Assembly (NCBI RefSeq): GCF_000620765.1
Contig: NZ_JIAK01000012.1
Location: 22,842-86,841, forward strand
DNA from: Desulfovermiculus halophilus DSM 18834
GTDB taxonomy: Bacteria > Desulfobacterota > Desulfovibrionia > Desulfovibrionales > Desulfothermaceae
Direction: 5' to 3'
Length of the DNA: 64,000 nucleotides
The notes beneath the pieces were generated by a model. That model searched no databases. It was not told the origin of the DNA and saw only the letters and a program-made list of their open reading frames with translations. The position numbers and the translations under genes were made by a program. This document shows, piece after piece, positions 52,571-61,152 of this stretch (the stretch's first letter is position 1; each line of letters opens with the position of its first letter).

Positions 52571-53425
52571 TTATGCATAAAATCCAATACTCCTTAATAA
52601 TGGCCTGGGATCATAGAGATGGCGATTGAACCAGTCTTTTTCCGGGCCTGAACCTAGAGCCAAAGCCAAAAGCTCGGAGAAATGAAAAACAGGCAGAGCA
52701 GGCCGTATGGTGCACCGGACCTCCAGGTTCAGATGGCACATGGAGCAGGCGGTGACCAGACATTGTGCGCCGACCTTGATCGCTGCGGAAAAAATGTCGT
52801 TGACCAGCGGGGTGGCGATATCGGGTCGGGCCACGGAAAGAAATGTTCCGCAGCATTTCAAGGAATGGGACCACATGATCGGCTCAGCCCCCAGCTCTTT
52901 CATAATTTTCTCCATTATTCCATAGAGCTGAGGGTCCTTGTTCATGTTCGGCGGATAACTGAGCATACAGCCGTAGTAGGAAACTACCCGCAATCCCTGC
53001 AGGGAATGGAAGGCATGGCCGTAATGGGACGTCAGGTCCTGCTGGGCCAAAAACCGTAGAAAGGGCAAAAGACGCAGATGGGGATTGAACGTGGTTTTCC
53101 ACTTTTTTTCAAATATGGTGCGCAATTGGCTGTTGGTGGTCAAGAGATGAAACGTGTGCTGCAACCGCTTGTAGCAGCTGGGGCAGGCAACCAGGACCTG
53201 ATCGAATCTGTGCATCAAGGCCAGATCCCGGCAGGCCAAGTCGAAAGCAAGCTCTGAGTTCACCGCATGGGCCGAAGATGTTCCGCAGCAGTTCCAATCC
53301 TCCACTTCCTTGAGCTCATAGCCCAGGTACCGACAGAAGGCCTGAAGGGAATCGTAGTTTTCCCGAGCGGATGTAGCCAAAGAACATCCGGGGAAAAAGG
53401 CCATTTCCTGTTTAGATGTGCTCAT
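52571..53425 (-). CDS. hdrB: HdrB-like heterodisulfide reductase subunit (two CCG domains)
   Basis: A 284-residue protein with two CCG domains: FFPGCSLATSARENYDSL with DWNCCGTSSAH, and SYYGCMLSYPP with LKCCGTFLSVAR, plus ACPSCYKRL and TACSMCHLNLE. In HdrB these cysteines bind non-cubane [4Fe-4S] clusters where a disulfide is split. Its start overlaps the HdrC gene by 14 bases. No HdrA flavoprotein gene adjoins, so electrons must come from another module. Confidence 0.9.
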   Translation of the reverse strand: MSTSKQEMAFFPGCSLATSARENYDSLQAFCRYLGYELKEVEDWNCCGTSSAHAVNSELAFDLACRDLALMHRFDQVLVACPSCYKRLQHTFHLLTTNSQLRTIFEKKWKTTFNPHLRLLPFLRFLAQQDLTSHYGHAFHSLQGLRVVSYYGCMLSYPPNMNKDPQLYGIMEKIMKELGAEPIMWSHSLKCCGTFLSVARPDIATPLVNDIFSAAIKVGAQCLVTACSMCHLNLEVRCTIRPALPVFHFSELLALALGSGPEKDWFNRHLYDPRPLLRSIGFYA

Positions 53426-54014
53426 GTCTTTTCTCCGATGGCCAGGAGATGGGTTTTGCGGTCCGGAATATTTCCCGGATGTCTTCAGTTGTTTTCACTT
53501 TGGACGGAAAGAGATGGAGTTTCCGCTTGGAGAGCATCTTGATACCTATATCCATATCTTCAAACCATGGCTTGTTTTTGACCTTATATCGAAGCATTAT
53601 CTCCAATTTGTGTGTCCGTCCGTAACGCTCAATTGATGCGAGGATCTCATTGTGCAGGCCGATTATATCCGGAGTAGGGATGCTTGCATTCATATCCAGG
53701 GCGTACTGACGGAGAACGTCCATAACCGCGGGAATATCGATGGCCATTGGACAATTGCTGGAGCAGGTATCGCATCCTACACAAATCCAGATGGTGGAAT
53801 TCTGCATGGCCTGCTCAAACTGGCCCAGCTGCAGGAGACGGATAATACGGTTCGGACCCAGATCCATGGCGAAATAGACCGGGCAGCCGCTGGAACAGGC
53901 CCGGCACTGCAGACAACGCATAAAATTCGTTTTGGAGTGTTGCTGCAGATCCCGTCTGATTCCCTCGGGCTCATCACCCAACACGATGGGCTGGTGGGGG
54001 TCGTGGTTGGACAT
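53412..54014 (-). CDS. hdrC: HdrC-like iron-sulfur subunit
   Basis: A 200-residue protein with two [4Fe-4S] motifs: CLQCRACSSGCPVYF and CVGCDTCSSNCPMAID. This is the HdrC pattern, an electron relay to HdrB. The ATG at 54014 has GGAGGAGAAGG just upstream; a longer frame lies over the promoter region. It is divergent from hcp, with a perfect FNR-type palindrome between them. Confidence 0.9.
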   Translation of the reverse strand: MSNHDPHQPIVLGDEPEGIRRDLQQHSKTNFMRCLQCRACSSGCPVYFAMDLGPNRIIRLLQLGQFEQAMQNSTIWICVGCDTCSSNCPMAIDIPAVMDVLRQYALDMNASIPTPDIIGLHNEILASIERYGRTHKLEIMLRYKVKNKPWFEDMDIGIKMLSKRKLHLFPSKVKTTEDIREIFRTAKPISWPSEKRHEHI

Positions 54015-54084
54015 ATCCTTCTCCTCCAGGTGTCTGGACAGTATCTGATGATGCAGTGTATGCATACGGTATAGAGTTTCATAC

Positions 54085-54106
54085 GTATTTGATCTGGATC
54101 AAATAC
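54085..54106. promoter_or_regulatory. FNR/CRP-type operator between hdrCB and hcp
   Basis: A 22-bp palindrome with core TTGATCTGGATCAA at 54089-54102, a perfect match to the FNR consensus TTGAT-N4-ATCAA, with arms extended by GTAT and ATAC. It lies 71 bases before the hdrC start and 79 bases before the hcp start, so one regulator of the FNR/HcpR group could control both. Confidence 0.8.
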
Positions 54107-54184
54107 TTTAGCAAGAAATGTCCATAGGGTGCAATTCACCACGCAACGAAAGAAATGCTTCAACCGAAACCAAGGAGTTGGACC

Positions 54185-55831
54185 ATGTTTTGTTTTCAAT
54201 GTCAGGAAACGGCCAAGAATCAGGCGTGTACAGTCAAGGGCGTGTGCGGCAAGCCGGAAGAGACCGCCGATCTGCAGGACCTGCTCATTTATGTCTGCAA
54301 GGGGATCTCTGTCTTTGGCGAAAAGCTGCAGGAAAAGGGCACAGTGGACCGGGAGGCGGGAAATTTTATCTGCAAGGCCCTGTTCACTACCATTACCAAT
54401 GTGGCCTGGAGCGACGATGTGATCATCGAGCGGATAAAGGAAGCCCTGAAGGTCCGGGAATCGGTCAAGGCCAAACTGGGCGGGGATATTCCGGCTTCGC
54501 TCCCGGACTGCGCCACCTGGTCCTCTGACAATGCAGAGGAGATCAAGGCCAAGGCCCTGTCCGATGAAGTCCGGATCACGGCCACGGAGAACGAGGACGT
54601 CCGTTCCCTGCGCGAACTCTTGATCATCGGCGGCAAGGGCATCGCCGCCTATGCAGACCATGCCGCAGTGCTGGGCAAGGAAAAAGATGAGATATACGGA
54701 TTTCTTATGCAGGCCCTGGCCTCGACCACCAAGGACCTCTCAGTGGACGACATGGTGGATATGGTCATGAAAGCAGGGGACATGGCGGTGCAGACCATGG
54801 CCCTTTTGGATGAGGCCAATACTTCGGCCTACGGGCAACCGGAAATCACGGAAGTGAACATCGGGGTGCGCAATAATCCGGGCATCCTGATCAGTGGTCA
54901 CGACTTAAAGGACATGGAAGAGCTCTTGAAGCAGACCGAAGGAACCGGCGTGGATGTCTACACCCACGGGGAGATGCTCCCGGCCAATTGCTACCCGGCG
55001 TTTAAGAAGTATGATCACTTTGTGGGCAACTACGGCGGTTCCTGGTGGCATCAGAACAAGGAGTTCGAGTCCTTCAACGGGCCCATTATTTTGACCACCA
55101 ATTGTCTGATCCCGATCAAGAAGGACAACACCTATCTGGATCGCTTGTTCACCACCGGTGTGGTCAACTACCCCGGGGCCGGACACATTGAAGACAGGCC
55201 GGCCGGAGGAAGCAAGGATTTCACTCCAGTTATCGAAATGGCCAAGAAGTGCAAGGCCCCGGAAGAGATCGAGTCCGGAAAGATCATGGGCGGCTTTGCC
55301 CACAACCAGGTCCTGGCTTTAGCCGACAAGGTGGTGGAGGCGGTCAAGTCCGGAGCCATCAAGCGGTTCGTGGTCATGGCTGGATGCGATGGACGGCAGA
55401 AATCCCGCAGCTACTTCACAGAGGTGGCCGAGAATCTGCCCCAGGATACGGTTATTTTAACCGCCGGATGCGCCAAGTACAGGTACAACAAGCTGGATCT
55501 GGGCGATATCGGCGGCATTCCCCGCATTCTGGACGCCGGACAGTGCAACGATTCCTACTCCCTGGCCGTGATTGCTTTAAAGCTGAAAGAAGCCTTTGGC
55601 CTGGACAACATCAACGATCTGCCCATCTCCTATGACATCGCCTGGTATGAGCAAAAGGCAGTGGCCGTGCTTTTGGCCCTGCTCAGCCTGGGGGTGCAGG
55701 GGATCCGCTTGGGACCGACTCTGCCAGGCTTTTTATCCCCCAATGTTGCCCAGGTCCTGGTGGACAAGTTTGACATCAAGCCCATTGGCGGGGTCCAAGA
55801 AGATATACAGGCCATGATGGCTGGGAAATAG
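54185..55831 (+). CDS. hcp: Hybrid-cluster protein (hydroxylamine/NO reductase)
   Basis: A 548-residue enzyme. The N-terminal cubane cysteines are in [20 protein letters not shown]; hybrid-cluster ligands are visible in [20 protein letters not shown], and [12 protein letters not shown]. Class I Hcp proteins reduce NO or hydroxylamine and protect anaerobes from nitrosative stress. The ATG at 54185 has AAGGAG eight bases upstream; ten extra codons of open frame precede it. A strong terminator follows. The FNR-type palindrome upstream fits the HcpR/FNR control known for this gene in other anaerobes. Confidence 0.95.
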   Translation: MFCFQCQETAKNQACTVKGVCGKPEETADLQDLLIYVCKGISVFGEKLQEKGTVDREAGNFICKALFTTITNVAWSDDVIIERIKEALKVRESVKAKLGGDIPASLPDCATWSSDNAEEIKAKALSDEVRITATENEDVRSLRELLIIGGKGIAAYADHAAVLGKEKDEIYGFLMQALASTTKDLSVDDMVDMVMKAGDMAVQTMALLDEANTSAYGQPEITEVNIGVRNNPGILISGHDLKDMEELLKQTEGTGVDVYTHGEMLPANCYPAFKKYDHFVGNYGGSWWHQNKEFESFNGPIILTTNCLIPIKKDNTYLDRLFTTGVVNYPGAGHIEDRPAGGSKDFTPVIEMAKKCKAPEEIESGKIMGGFAHNQVLALADKVVEAVKSGAIKRFVVMAGCDGRQKSRSYFTEVAENLPQDTVILTAGCAKYRYNKLDLGDIGGIPRILDAGQCNDSYSLAVIALKLKEAFGLDNINDLPISYDIAWYEQKAVAVLLALLSLGVQGIRLGPTLPGFLSPNVAQVLVDKFDIKPIGGVQEDIQAMMAGK

Positions 55832-55860
55832 TAGCTGTAGAGGTCATTGGAAGTAATCGA

Positions 55861-55895
55861 CCCGGAACGGTACTCCAGCCGTTCCGGGTTTTTTT
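55861..55895 (+). terminator. Rho-independent terminator of hcp
   Basis: A perfect 10-bp stem, CCCGGAACGG and CCGTTCCGGG, with the loop TACTCCAG, followed by seven to nine T residues. It lies 30 bases after the hcp stop. Confidence 0.93.
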
Positions 55896-55959
55896 GTATC
55901 TCCCGCACAACCAAAAGGCCCGTACGGTGGCTTGAGAAAGAAACGGCCTTTCATGGCGT

Positions 55960-56298
55960 TCATTTTGTTGCTTCTGAAGATTCGTCCAGCTGGCTTTGAT
56001 CCTCAAGAACCAACCGATCCAGAGGCGGGGTGAGAAGTGCCTCGACCAATCGCCGCCACTGGTCGAGTACGTCCCAGTTCACTACGTAGTGCACATAGTA
56101 TCCCCGCTTTTCCGGACGGATCAGGTCCGCATCCCGCAGGATGCGCAAGTGCTGGGAGACTGCGGCGGCTGTCAGCCCCAACTCCTGGGCCAAGGCATTG
56201 ACGCACAGAGTGGATACCTTCAGGATTTCCAGAATCTTGACCCGGCTGGGGACCGACAAAGCCTTGCAGATTCGAGCCACTTTTTCCGGATTGGTCAT
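55960..56298 (-). CDS. ArsR-family transcriptional repressor
   Basis: A 112-residue winged-helix protein: ALSVPSRVKILEILKVSTLC, VNALAQELGLTAAAVSQHLR as the recognition helix, and the wing KRGYYVHYVVNWDVLD. The single Cys in STLCVNAL is at the place where ArsR/SmtB proteins often bind metals or sense persulfides. It is downstream of the TSUP exporter gene on the same strand, and that gene may be its target. Confidence 0.9.
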   Translation of the reverse strand: MTNPEKVARICKALSVPSRVKILEILKVSTLCVNALAQELGLTAAAVSQHLRILRDADLIRPEKRGYYVHYVVNWDVLDQWRRLVEALLTPPLDRLVLEDQSQLDESSEATK

Positions 56299-56345
56299 AG
56301 TGTCTTCCTGTTATATGTTTGCAAATGTTTTTTCTGGATATCGAT

Positions 56346-56370
56346 CAGTCACGCGTCTGTGCGTGATTGG
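56346..56370. repeat. CAGTCACGCG hairpin, second copy
   Basis: CAGTCACGCG-TCTGT-GCGTGATTGG forms a hairpin nearly identical to that at 34546-34571. Confidence 0.55.
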
Positions 56371-56385
56371 CCACAAGCCACAAGA

Positions 56386-56409
56386 GGGCGAATGATTATT
56401 CGCCCCTAC
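56386..56409. repeat. GGGCGAA palindrome, copy 1
   Basis: GGGCGAATGATTATTCGCCC followed by CTAC. Related palindromes occur at 57452, 57542 and 57812. Confidence 0.65.
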
Positions 56410-56465
56410 TGCCGTTACGCCAGCACGTAGTCAATTCTCACATACGGTTTATCGGAATGCTCGTA

Positions 56466-56531
56466 GGGCCGAAAGTGGGCACACAGAAGAGAGGGCAAAC
56501 TCCAAAAATCCACAGGCTACGTCGAAGAACC
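56466..56531 (+). repeat. MITE-like repeat, half copy F
   Basis: Only the right half is present: GGGCCGAAAGTGGGCACACA through CTACGTCGAAGAACC. It lies between the TSUP and ArsR genes. Confidence 0.85.
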
Positions 56532-56581
56532 ATTTCATTCTATGTCCTGCCCCAAGGGGCTTGGTGTTGGTTGCTTCGCAT

Positions 56582-57337
56582 TCAGGCAAAGGATTGATAC
56601 AACAGACGGAAACTGAATATAATCAATACGCCGGAAAAAATATAAGCAATGGTCCTGCCCTGTAGCCGGGCGGACATGAACCTGGCCCCGGCCTGGCCTC
56701 CGGCAAAGGAGAACAGGGCCGCGGGCAGGACAAAGGCCCAGTTGATGCTGTGCATGGACATATAGCCCAAAAATCCGGTCAGGGAGGAAAAGCAGACGAT
56801 AAAGGTTGACGATGCCGCCGCTGTCCTGGCTGGAACGTGCAGAATGTACATAAGTAAAGGAACCACGAATACCCCTCCCCCGATGCCCAGGAGCCCGCCC
56901 AGAAAACCAATGGCCAGGCCGATACACAGTCCGCCGATGACCTTGACTTTGGCCGACTGCTCCCGGTCCGAGGTGTCCTTTTTGGGCACAAAGGCCATAC
57001 GCACGGCGGCCAGGATGAGTATCACCGCCATAAGAATTGAAAAGAACTGGACATCCACCAGCCCGTTCACATACGAGCCAAGGGGAGCAGCCAGGGAGGA
57101 AGAGATGATCAAGGGGACTGAGAGGGGATAGTCAACCATCTTCTTCTTACCGTAGGTCACGGCTGCGGATGAAGCGGCCACCAGGTTGAGAAAGAGGGAG
57201 GTGGATGCGGCCGCAGCCTTGGTCATCCCGAGCATGAGAAACAGAGGGGAAAAAAGAAGACCTCCGCCCAGACCGACCATGGTCAGGACAAAGGAGATGG
57301 CCAGCACCGCGACCCAGAGTGAAGCAAAGTACAGCAT
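56582..57337 (-). CDS. TSUP-family (TauE/SafE) sulfite/sulfonate exporter-like permease
   Basis: A 251-residue membrane protein with about eight helices. The repeated Gly-rich motif occurs as TMVGLGGGLLFSPLFLMLG and LGGLLGIGGGVFVVPLLMY, diagnostic of TauE/SafE/TSUP carriers. They move sulfite, sulfoacetate or other organic anions. The ArsR-type gene follows it, which suggests inducible export of a toxic sulfur compound; that is inference. Confidence 0.9.
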   Translation of the reverse strand: MLYFASLWVAVLAISFVLTMVGLGGGLLFSPLFLMLGMTKAAAASTSLFLNLVAASSAAVTYGKKKMVDYPLSVPLIISSSLAAPLGSYVNGLVDVQFFSILMAVILILAAVRMAFVPKKDTSDREQSAKVKVIGGLCIGLAIGFLGGLLGIGGGVFVVPLLMYILHVPARTAAASSTFIVCFSSLTGFLGYMSMHSINWAFVLPAALFSFAGGQAGARFMSARLQGRTIAYIFSGVLIIFSFRLLYQSFA

Positions 57338-57451
57338 ACGATTGCCTTATCTAGAGCTTTAAAAACAAGACGTGCCAAGACGAGACTGCAAAAAGGCGAT
57401 TTATATTCAAGAGGTGCCCAATCAGAGGAAAGAGATCAGAATTTCCAAAGA

Positions 57452-57475
57452 GGGCGAAAGATTTTTCGCCCCTAC
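57452..57475. repeat. GGGCGAA palindrome, copy 2
   Basis: GGGCGAAAGATTTTTCGCCC with CTAC at the right edge. Confidence 0.6.
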
Positions 57476-57541
57476 AAGCCCTCTGGAAACTCTGGCAACC
57501 CGGAGGTGAAAATCGACCCCAAGCTGACGTTAAGGTCGTAG

Positions 57542-57561
57542 GGGCGAATAATTATTCGCCC
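57542..57561. repeat. GGGCGAA palindrome, copy 3
   Basis: A perfect 20-bp palindrome GGGCGAATAATTATTCGCCC preceded by GTAG. Confidence 0.65.
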
Positions 57562-57811
57562 GCTTAGGGCAAACTTGCATCGTGGCGGTGACCAGCCCCA
57601 ACGGATCGGGAGTTGATGCAGCCCGAAGCTTCAAGGCTGGGCACACCACTAACACGGAAGCTCAAAGCAGGCCTTCAGTGTCTCGATGGAAGAGTCCCCC
57701 TGAACGTTTACTTCAAGAGAGCTAAATTTAAGCTTCTCATCCATTGATTCTTCTGTCCTCTGTCGTCTGTCATCTGCACCTGCAATTCTGCCTTTATGCA
57801 GGCGCATCAAC

Positions 57812-57837
57812 CACAGGGCGAGCATGCTCGCCCTGTG
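57812..57837. terminator. 26-bp perfect palindrome after the small Cys/His gene
   Basis: It is exactly self-complementary around GCATGC, with arms CACAGGGCGA and TCGCCCTGTG. It lies 15 bases after the minus-strand stop at 57853 and could end that transcript, but no T tract follows. It also belongs to the GGGCGA palindrome group. Confidence 0.45.
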
Positions 57838-57852
57838 ATCTCTGGCTCACCG

Positions 57853-58002
57853 TTACTCAGAGTCTTTCTGCCCACCTTGATCGGTCTGGGCGCAGGGATG
57901 CCCGGCCTGATCTCCATGGCACTCCCGGATCTGCTCCGGAGTGCAGTTCTCTGGCTTGTCCTTTAGCTTGTGCGGATACTGGCAGTGTTCTTTGCAGCTC
58001 AT
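57853..58002 (-). CDS. 49-residue Cys/His-rich protein
   Basis: The frame encodes MSCKEHCQYPHKLKDKPENC, then TPEQIRECHGDQAGHPCAQT and a short polar tail. Four of its five cysteines flank two conserved-looking cores (YPHKLKDKPENC and PEQIRECHGD). I believe similar short proteins occur in other sulfate reducers but cannot name a family. Expression signals are unusually good: AAGGAGG seven bases before the ATG, and a TTGACA-N17-TAGCAT promoter upstream. The Cys/His spacing suggests metal or cluster binding. It is divergent from the sulfate/molybdate-type permease gene. Confidence 0.78.
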   Translation of the reverse strand: MSCKEHCQYPHKLKDKPENCTPEQIRECHGDQAGHPCAQTDQGGQKDSE

Positions 58003-58034
58003 ATAAACCTCCTTTTGATTTAGAGTTTTCGCAA

Positions 58035-58063
58035 ATGCTAAATAACATTGTACTCCTTGTCAA
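58035..58063 (-). promoter_or_regulatory. Promoter of the 49-residue protein
   Basis: On the minus strand TTGACA (58063-58058), a 17-base spacer and TAGCAT (58040-58035) precede the ATG by about 33 bases. Confidence 0.75.
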
Positions 58064-58124
58064 TCTTCAACCCTCGGCTTTGCTTCAATATGATAATGTC
58101 CAAAAGTGGCGGGGGAGCACCGGC

Positions 58125-58167
58125 TTGACAGAACTTTTCATCGTATATAGTATTTAAATATATACTA
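58125..58167 (+). promoter_or_regulatory. Promoter with AT palindrome for the sulfate/molybdate-type permease
   Basis: TTGACA at 58125-58130, a 17-base spacer and TAGTAT at 58148-58153. The -10 box begins an AT-rich inverted repeat (TAGTAT...ATACTA, 58148-58167) that could be an operator. The gene starts at 58210. Confidence 0.68.
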
Positions 58168-58209
58168 AATTGGATACAGGTTCAAGCAATGCACTGCCTG
58201 GAGCTATAG

Positions 58210-59409
58210 ATGGAAAACCGATTTCGCTTCAATCGGCTTGAGCTGGCCGGGTCCTTGGGGGATCTGGGCACCCTGCTGCCCATCGCCATCGCCATGGTTC
58301 TGGTCAATGGTCTGAACCCCCTGGGGCTGTTCTTCAGTATCGGGGTCTTTTATATCCTGTCCGGCGTGTACTTCGGGGTGACGGTTCCGGTCCAGCCCAT
58401 GAAAGTCATTGGAGCCTATGCCATTGCCACGGCCTTGACTGCTGATCAAATCCTGGCCTCAACCCTGCTCATGGGAATCTTCCTTTTGATTATCGGGGCG
58501 ACCGGAGCCATCGACGTCATCCGCAGGATCACCCCAAAATCCGTTATCCGGGGAGTCCAGCTAGCTACAGGGACTCTTCTCATTTCTGAAGGGGTCAAGT
58601 TCATAATTGGGACATCCAAGTTTCAAGCCCTCCAGGATGCAGTGGAACCGTATTTAGCCTTCCAAGCCTTGGGTCCGGTATCCATCAGTCTGGTTATAGG
58701 AGTTGGCGCAGCTCTCGTTACCCTCCTCTTGCTGGACAACAAGAGATTCCCGGCCGGGCTGTTCGTGGTTCTGGGCGGACTGGCCTTGGGTTTGGCTCTG
58801 GGAGCCCGGATCGACTTGCAGGGCCAGGACCTTGGCTTCAATCTCCCGGAAATCCTCCCCTTGGGCTTTCCGGGAAATGCTGATTTCACCTTTGCCCTGT
58901 TTGCCCTGGTCCTACCTCAGCTGCCCATGACTCTTGGAAATGCCGTCTTGGCCTACACTGACCTATCCAAACAGTATTTTGCAGACCGATCGAACAAGGT
59001 GACCAATAGGGCTGCCTGCATCAGCATGGCTCTGGCCAATTTTTTCAGCTTTTTTCTGGGAGGAATGCCTTTATGCCACGGGGCTGGAGGGCTTGCCGCC
59101 CATTACCGCTTTGGGGCCCGAACAGCCGGCTCCAACCTGATTATTGGGCTGATCTTTCTCATCCTGGCCCTTGCTCTGGGCAGCAAGGTCATAAACGTCC
59201 TTCATCTGCTCCCAATGGCTATCCTGGGTGTTTTGCTCGTCTTTGCCGGCTCTCAGCTGACCCTGACGGTCATGGATCTGGACAGCCGCAAGGACTTTTT
59301 CGTGGCCACCCTCATCCTGGGCATTACCCTGGCTTCCAACCTGGCCGCTGGCTTTATTGCCGGCATGATCGTGGCCCAAATTCTGAAGTGGGAGAGACTG
59401 TCGGTATAG
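58210..59409 (+). CDS. Sulfate/molybdate-type permease (MOT1/MolT-like)
   Basis: A 399-residue membrane protein with about ten helices. ELAGSLGDLGTLLPIAIAMV, GVYFGVTVPVQPMKVIGAYA and GMPLCHGAGGLAAHYRFGAR are signatures of the putative sulfate/molybdate transporter family related to plant MOT1. In a sulfate reducer it could import either oxyanion. An ABC-2 exporter pair follows after 32 bases. Confidence 0.9.
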   Translation: MENRFRFNRLELAGSLGDLGTLLPIAIAMVLVNGLNPLGLFFSIGVFYILSGVYFGVTVPVQPMKVIGAYAIATALTADQILASTLLMGIFLLIIGATGAIDVIRRITPKSVIRGVQLATGTLLISEGVKFIIGTSKFQALQDAVEPYLAFQALGPVSISLVIGVGAALVTLLLLDNKRFPAGLFVVLGGLALGLALGARIDLQGQDLGFNLPEILPLGFPGNADFTFALFALVLPQLPMTLGNAVLAYTDLSKQYFADRSNKVTNRAACISMALANFFSFFLGGMPLCHGAGGLAAHYRFGARTAGSNLIIGLIFLILALALGSKVINVLHLLPMAILGVLLVFAGSQLTLTVMDLDSRKDFFVATLILGITLASNLAAGFIAGMIVAQILKWERLSV

Positions 59410-59441
59410 GCATGGTGTAATGGAGACAACGGCTTAAGATC

Positions 59442-60416
59442 ATGACTGATATTATTGCTGTAGAGACTTTGGCCAAACGCTTTGATGATGTCCAAGCAGT
59501 TTCTGACGTTTCATTTACCGTCAAGCAAGGCGAGCTGTTCGGCTTCCTGGGGCCCAACGGGGCGGGCAAGACCACGACCATCAATATGCTCACCGGCCTG
59601 GCCCGTCCGGATTCCGGGACCATGAGCATCGGGGGGCTGGACTGCACGAAACGCCCCAGATCGGCCCAGCATCTCATCGGCGTGGTTCCGGATGAGAGCA
59701 ATCTGTATCCCGAGCTGACCGGGTTCGACAATCTGTGCTTCTGTGCCGCCCTGTACGGACTGGGCAAGGATGAACGGCAAACCAGGGCCAGAAAGCTCCT
59801 GGAGGACTTCGGACTCAGCCAGGCCGCCGGCCGCAGATTCTGGGGCTACTCCAAGGGCATGAAGCGCAAGCTGACCATTGCGGCCGGGATCGTTCATCTG
59901 CCCCAGATCCTGTTTCTGGACGAGCCGACCACAGGAATCGATGTGGCCAGTGCCCGGCAGCTGCGCCAGCTGGTGGCCGACCTGAACGAATCCGGGACCA
60001 CGATATTTCTCACCACCCATTACATCGAGGAGGCCGAGCGCCTCTGCGACCGCATCGCCTTCATTGTGAACGGACGCATTGTCCAGATCGACAGTGTGGA
60101 CAATCTGCTCCAGCCGCTGCAGACCAAACACGTGATCCAGATCTCCTGCGACCAGGATATATACGGCGTAGTGGATGAGTTGCGCCGCGATTTTTCTCAT
60201 CTCCAATTTTTTACTCCCAGCAAGGCTACCCTGCAGGTGGAAGCGGATCAGCCGATAAAGGCCGGGGCATTGGTCCATTTTCTGGAGGAGCAGGGGGTGG
60301 AGGTTTCCGAAGCCCGGAAGATCAGGCCGTCTCTGGAGGATGTGTTCGTGCGCATCACCGGTATAGAAGCAGACGCCATGCGCAGTGAGAAGGAAAAAGG
60401 AGGCGGCGGACAATGA
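59442..60416 (+). CDS. ABC-2-type exporter ATPase
   Basis: A 324-residue ABC ATPase: Walker A GFLGPNGAGKTTTINML, signature WGYSKGMKRKLTIA (a Lys replaces a Gly of the usual SGGM), Walker B ILFLDEPTTGID, and switch THYIEEAE. The C-terminal 90 residues form the extra domain common in DrrA/CcmA-type exporters. It overlaps the permease gene by four bases. Substrate is unknown. Confidence 0.9.
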   Translation: MTDIIAVETLAKRFDDVQAVSDVSFTVKQGELFGFLGPNGAGKTTTINMLTGLARPDSGTMSIGGLDCTKRPRSAQHLIGVVPDESNLYPELTGFDNLCFCAALYGLGKDERQTRARKLLEDFGLSQAAGRRFWGYSKGMKRKLTIAAGIVHLPQILFLDEPTTGIDVASARQLRQLVADLNESGTTIFLTTHYIEEAERLCDRIAFIVNGRIVQIDSVDNLLQPLQTKHVIQISCDQDIYGVVDELRRDFSHLQFFTPSKATLQVEADQPIKAGALVHFLEEQGVEVSEARKIRPSLEDVFVRITGIEADAMRSEKEKGGGGQ

Positions 60417-61150
60417 AGATGTGGATTGCCTTTGTCAATATTTTATTCAAGGACATGCGCACCTATTATCTCAAGCCGCCGAATGTGAGCTGGGGGCTCA
60501 TCTTTCCCCTGGCCTGGACCGCCATGTTTTTCATCAAGACCGGCAGTGGCTTGGGCAGCATACCCGAGCTGCTCCCGGCTGTGGTAGCCCTGTCCATTCT
60601 TTTTGGTTCAACCTCTCTGCTGGCGGTGACCGTGACCTTTGAGAAGAAGCAGCGTTCTTTTGAAAGGCTCCTGCTGGCCCCGGTCCCTCTGGAGGTTTTA
60701 ATGCTGGCCAAAACCAGCGGAGCCATATTATTCGGCATTGCCAACGCCTTTGTCCCGGTGATCATGGCCGCCTTTCTGATGGATCTGTCCCAGATCTCCT
60801 GGATGGCCTTTATCCCGGCGGTGGTGCTGATTGCCGTGACCTCGACCTTTTTGGCTCTCTTCATCGCCGTGGCCGTGAGCGAGGTGTTCGAGGCCCAGAC
60901 CTTTTCCAACTTCTTTCGTTTTCCGATGATCTTTTTCTGCGGTCTGTTTTTCCCTGTTCAGCAACTGCCCGTTTTTTTAAAACCCGTATCCTTCGTCCTG
61001 CCCCTGACCTATGGGGCGGATGTCCTGCACGGTGCGGTCCACGGCGCGCATATGCTGCCCTTTGCGCTTGATCTTGTCATCCTGGCCGCTTTTTGCGCCG
61101 GGCTGTTCCTGCTCAGCCTGCGCAACATCCGGAGGCATTGGATTGCGTGA
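60413..61150 (+). CDS. ABC-2-type exporter permease
   Basis: A 245-residue membrane protein with six helices; FEKKQRSFERLLLAPVPLEV and FPMIFFCGLFFPVQQLPVFL are ABC-2 membrane domain motifs. It forms the exporter with the ATPase encoded just upstream. Its stop is two bases from the end of the convergent J-domain gene. Confidence 0.9.
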   Translation: MKMWIAFVNILFKDMRTYYLKPPNVSWGLIFPLAWTAMFFIKTGSGLGSIPELLPAVVALSILFGSTSLLAVTVTFEKKQRSFERLLLAPVPLEVLMLAKTSGAILFGIANAFVPVIMAAFLMDLSQISWMAFIPAVVLIAVTSTFLALFIAVAVSEVFEAQTFSNFFRFPMIFFCGLFFPVQQLPVFLKPVSFVLPLTYGADVLHGAVHGAHMLPFALDLVILAAFCAGLFLLSLRNIRRHWIA

Positions 61151-61152
61151 AA

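Larger units (their letters stand above)
57338..57852. other. Intergenic region with palindromic repeats
   Basis: No firm gene. It contains three GGGCGA-type palindromes (57452-57475, 57542-57561, 57812-57837). A possible 31-codon frame on the minus strand (57649-57744) is too short to support. Confidence 0.5.

Noticed and set aside
57649..57744. A possible 31-residue protein (minus strand) beginning MDEKLKFSSLEVNVQG
   Set aside because: It has a weak AGAGGA site but is too short and isolated to support; it may be a remnant.
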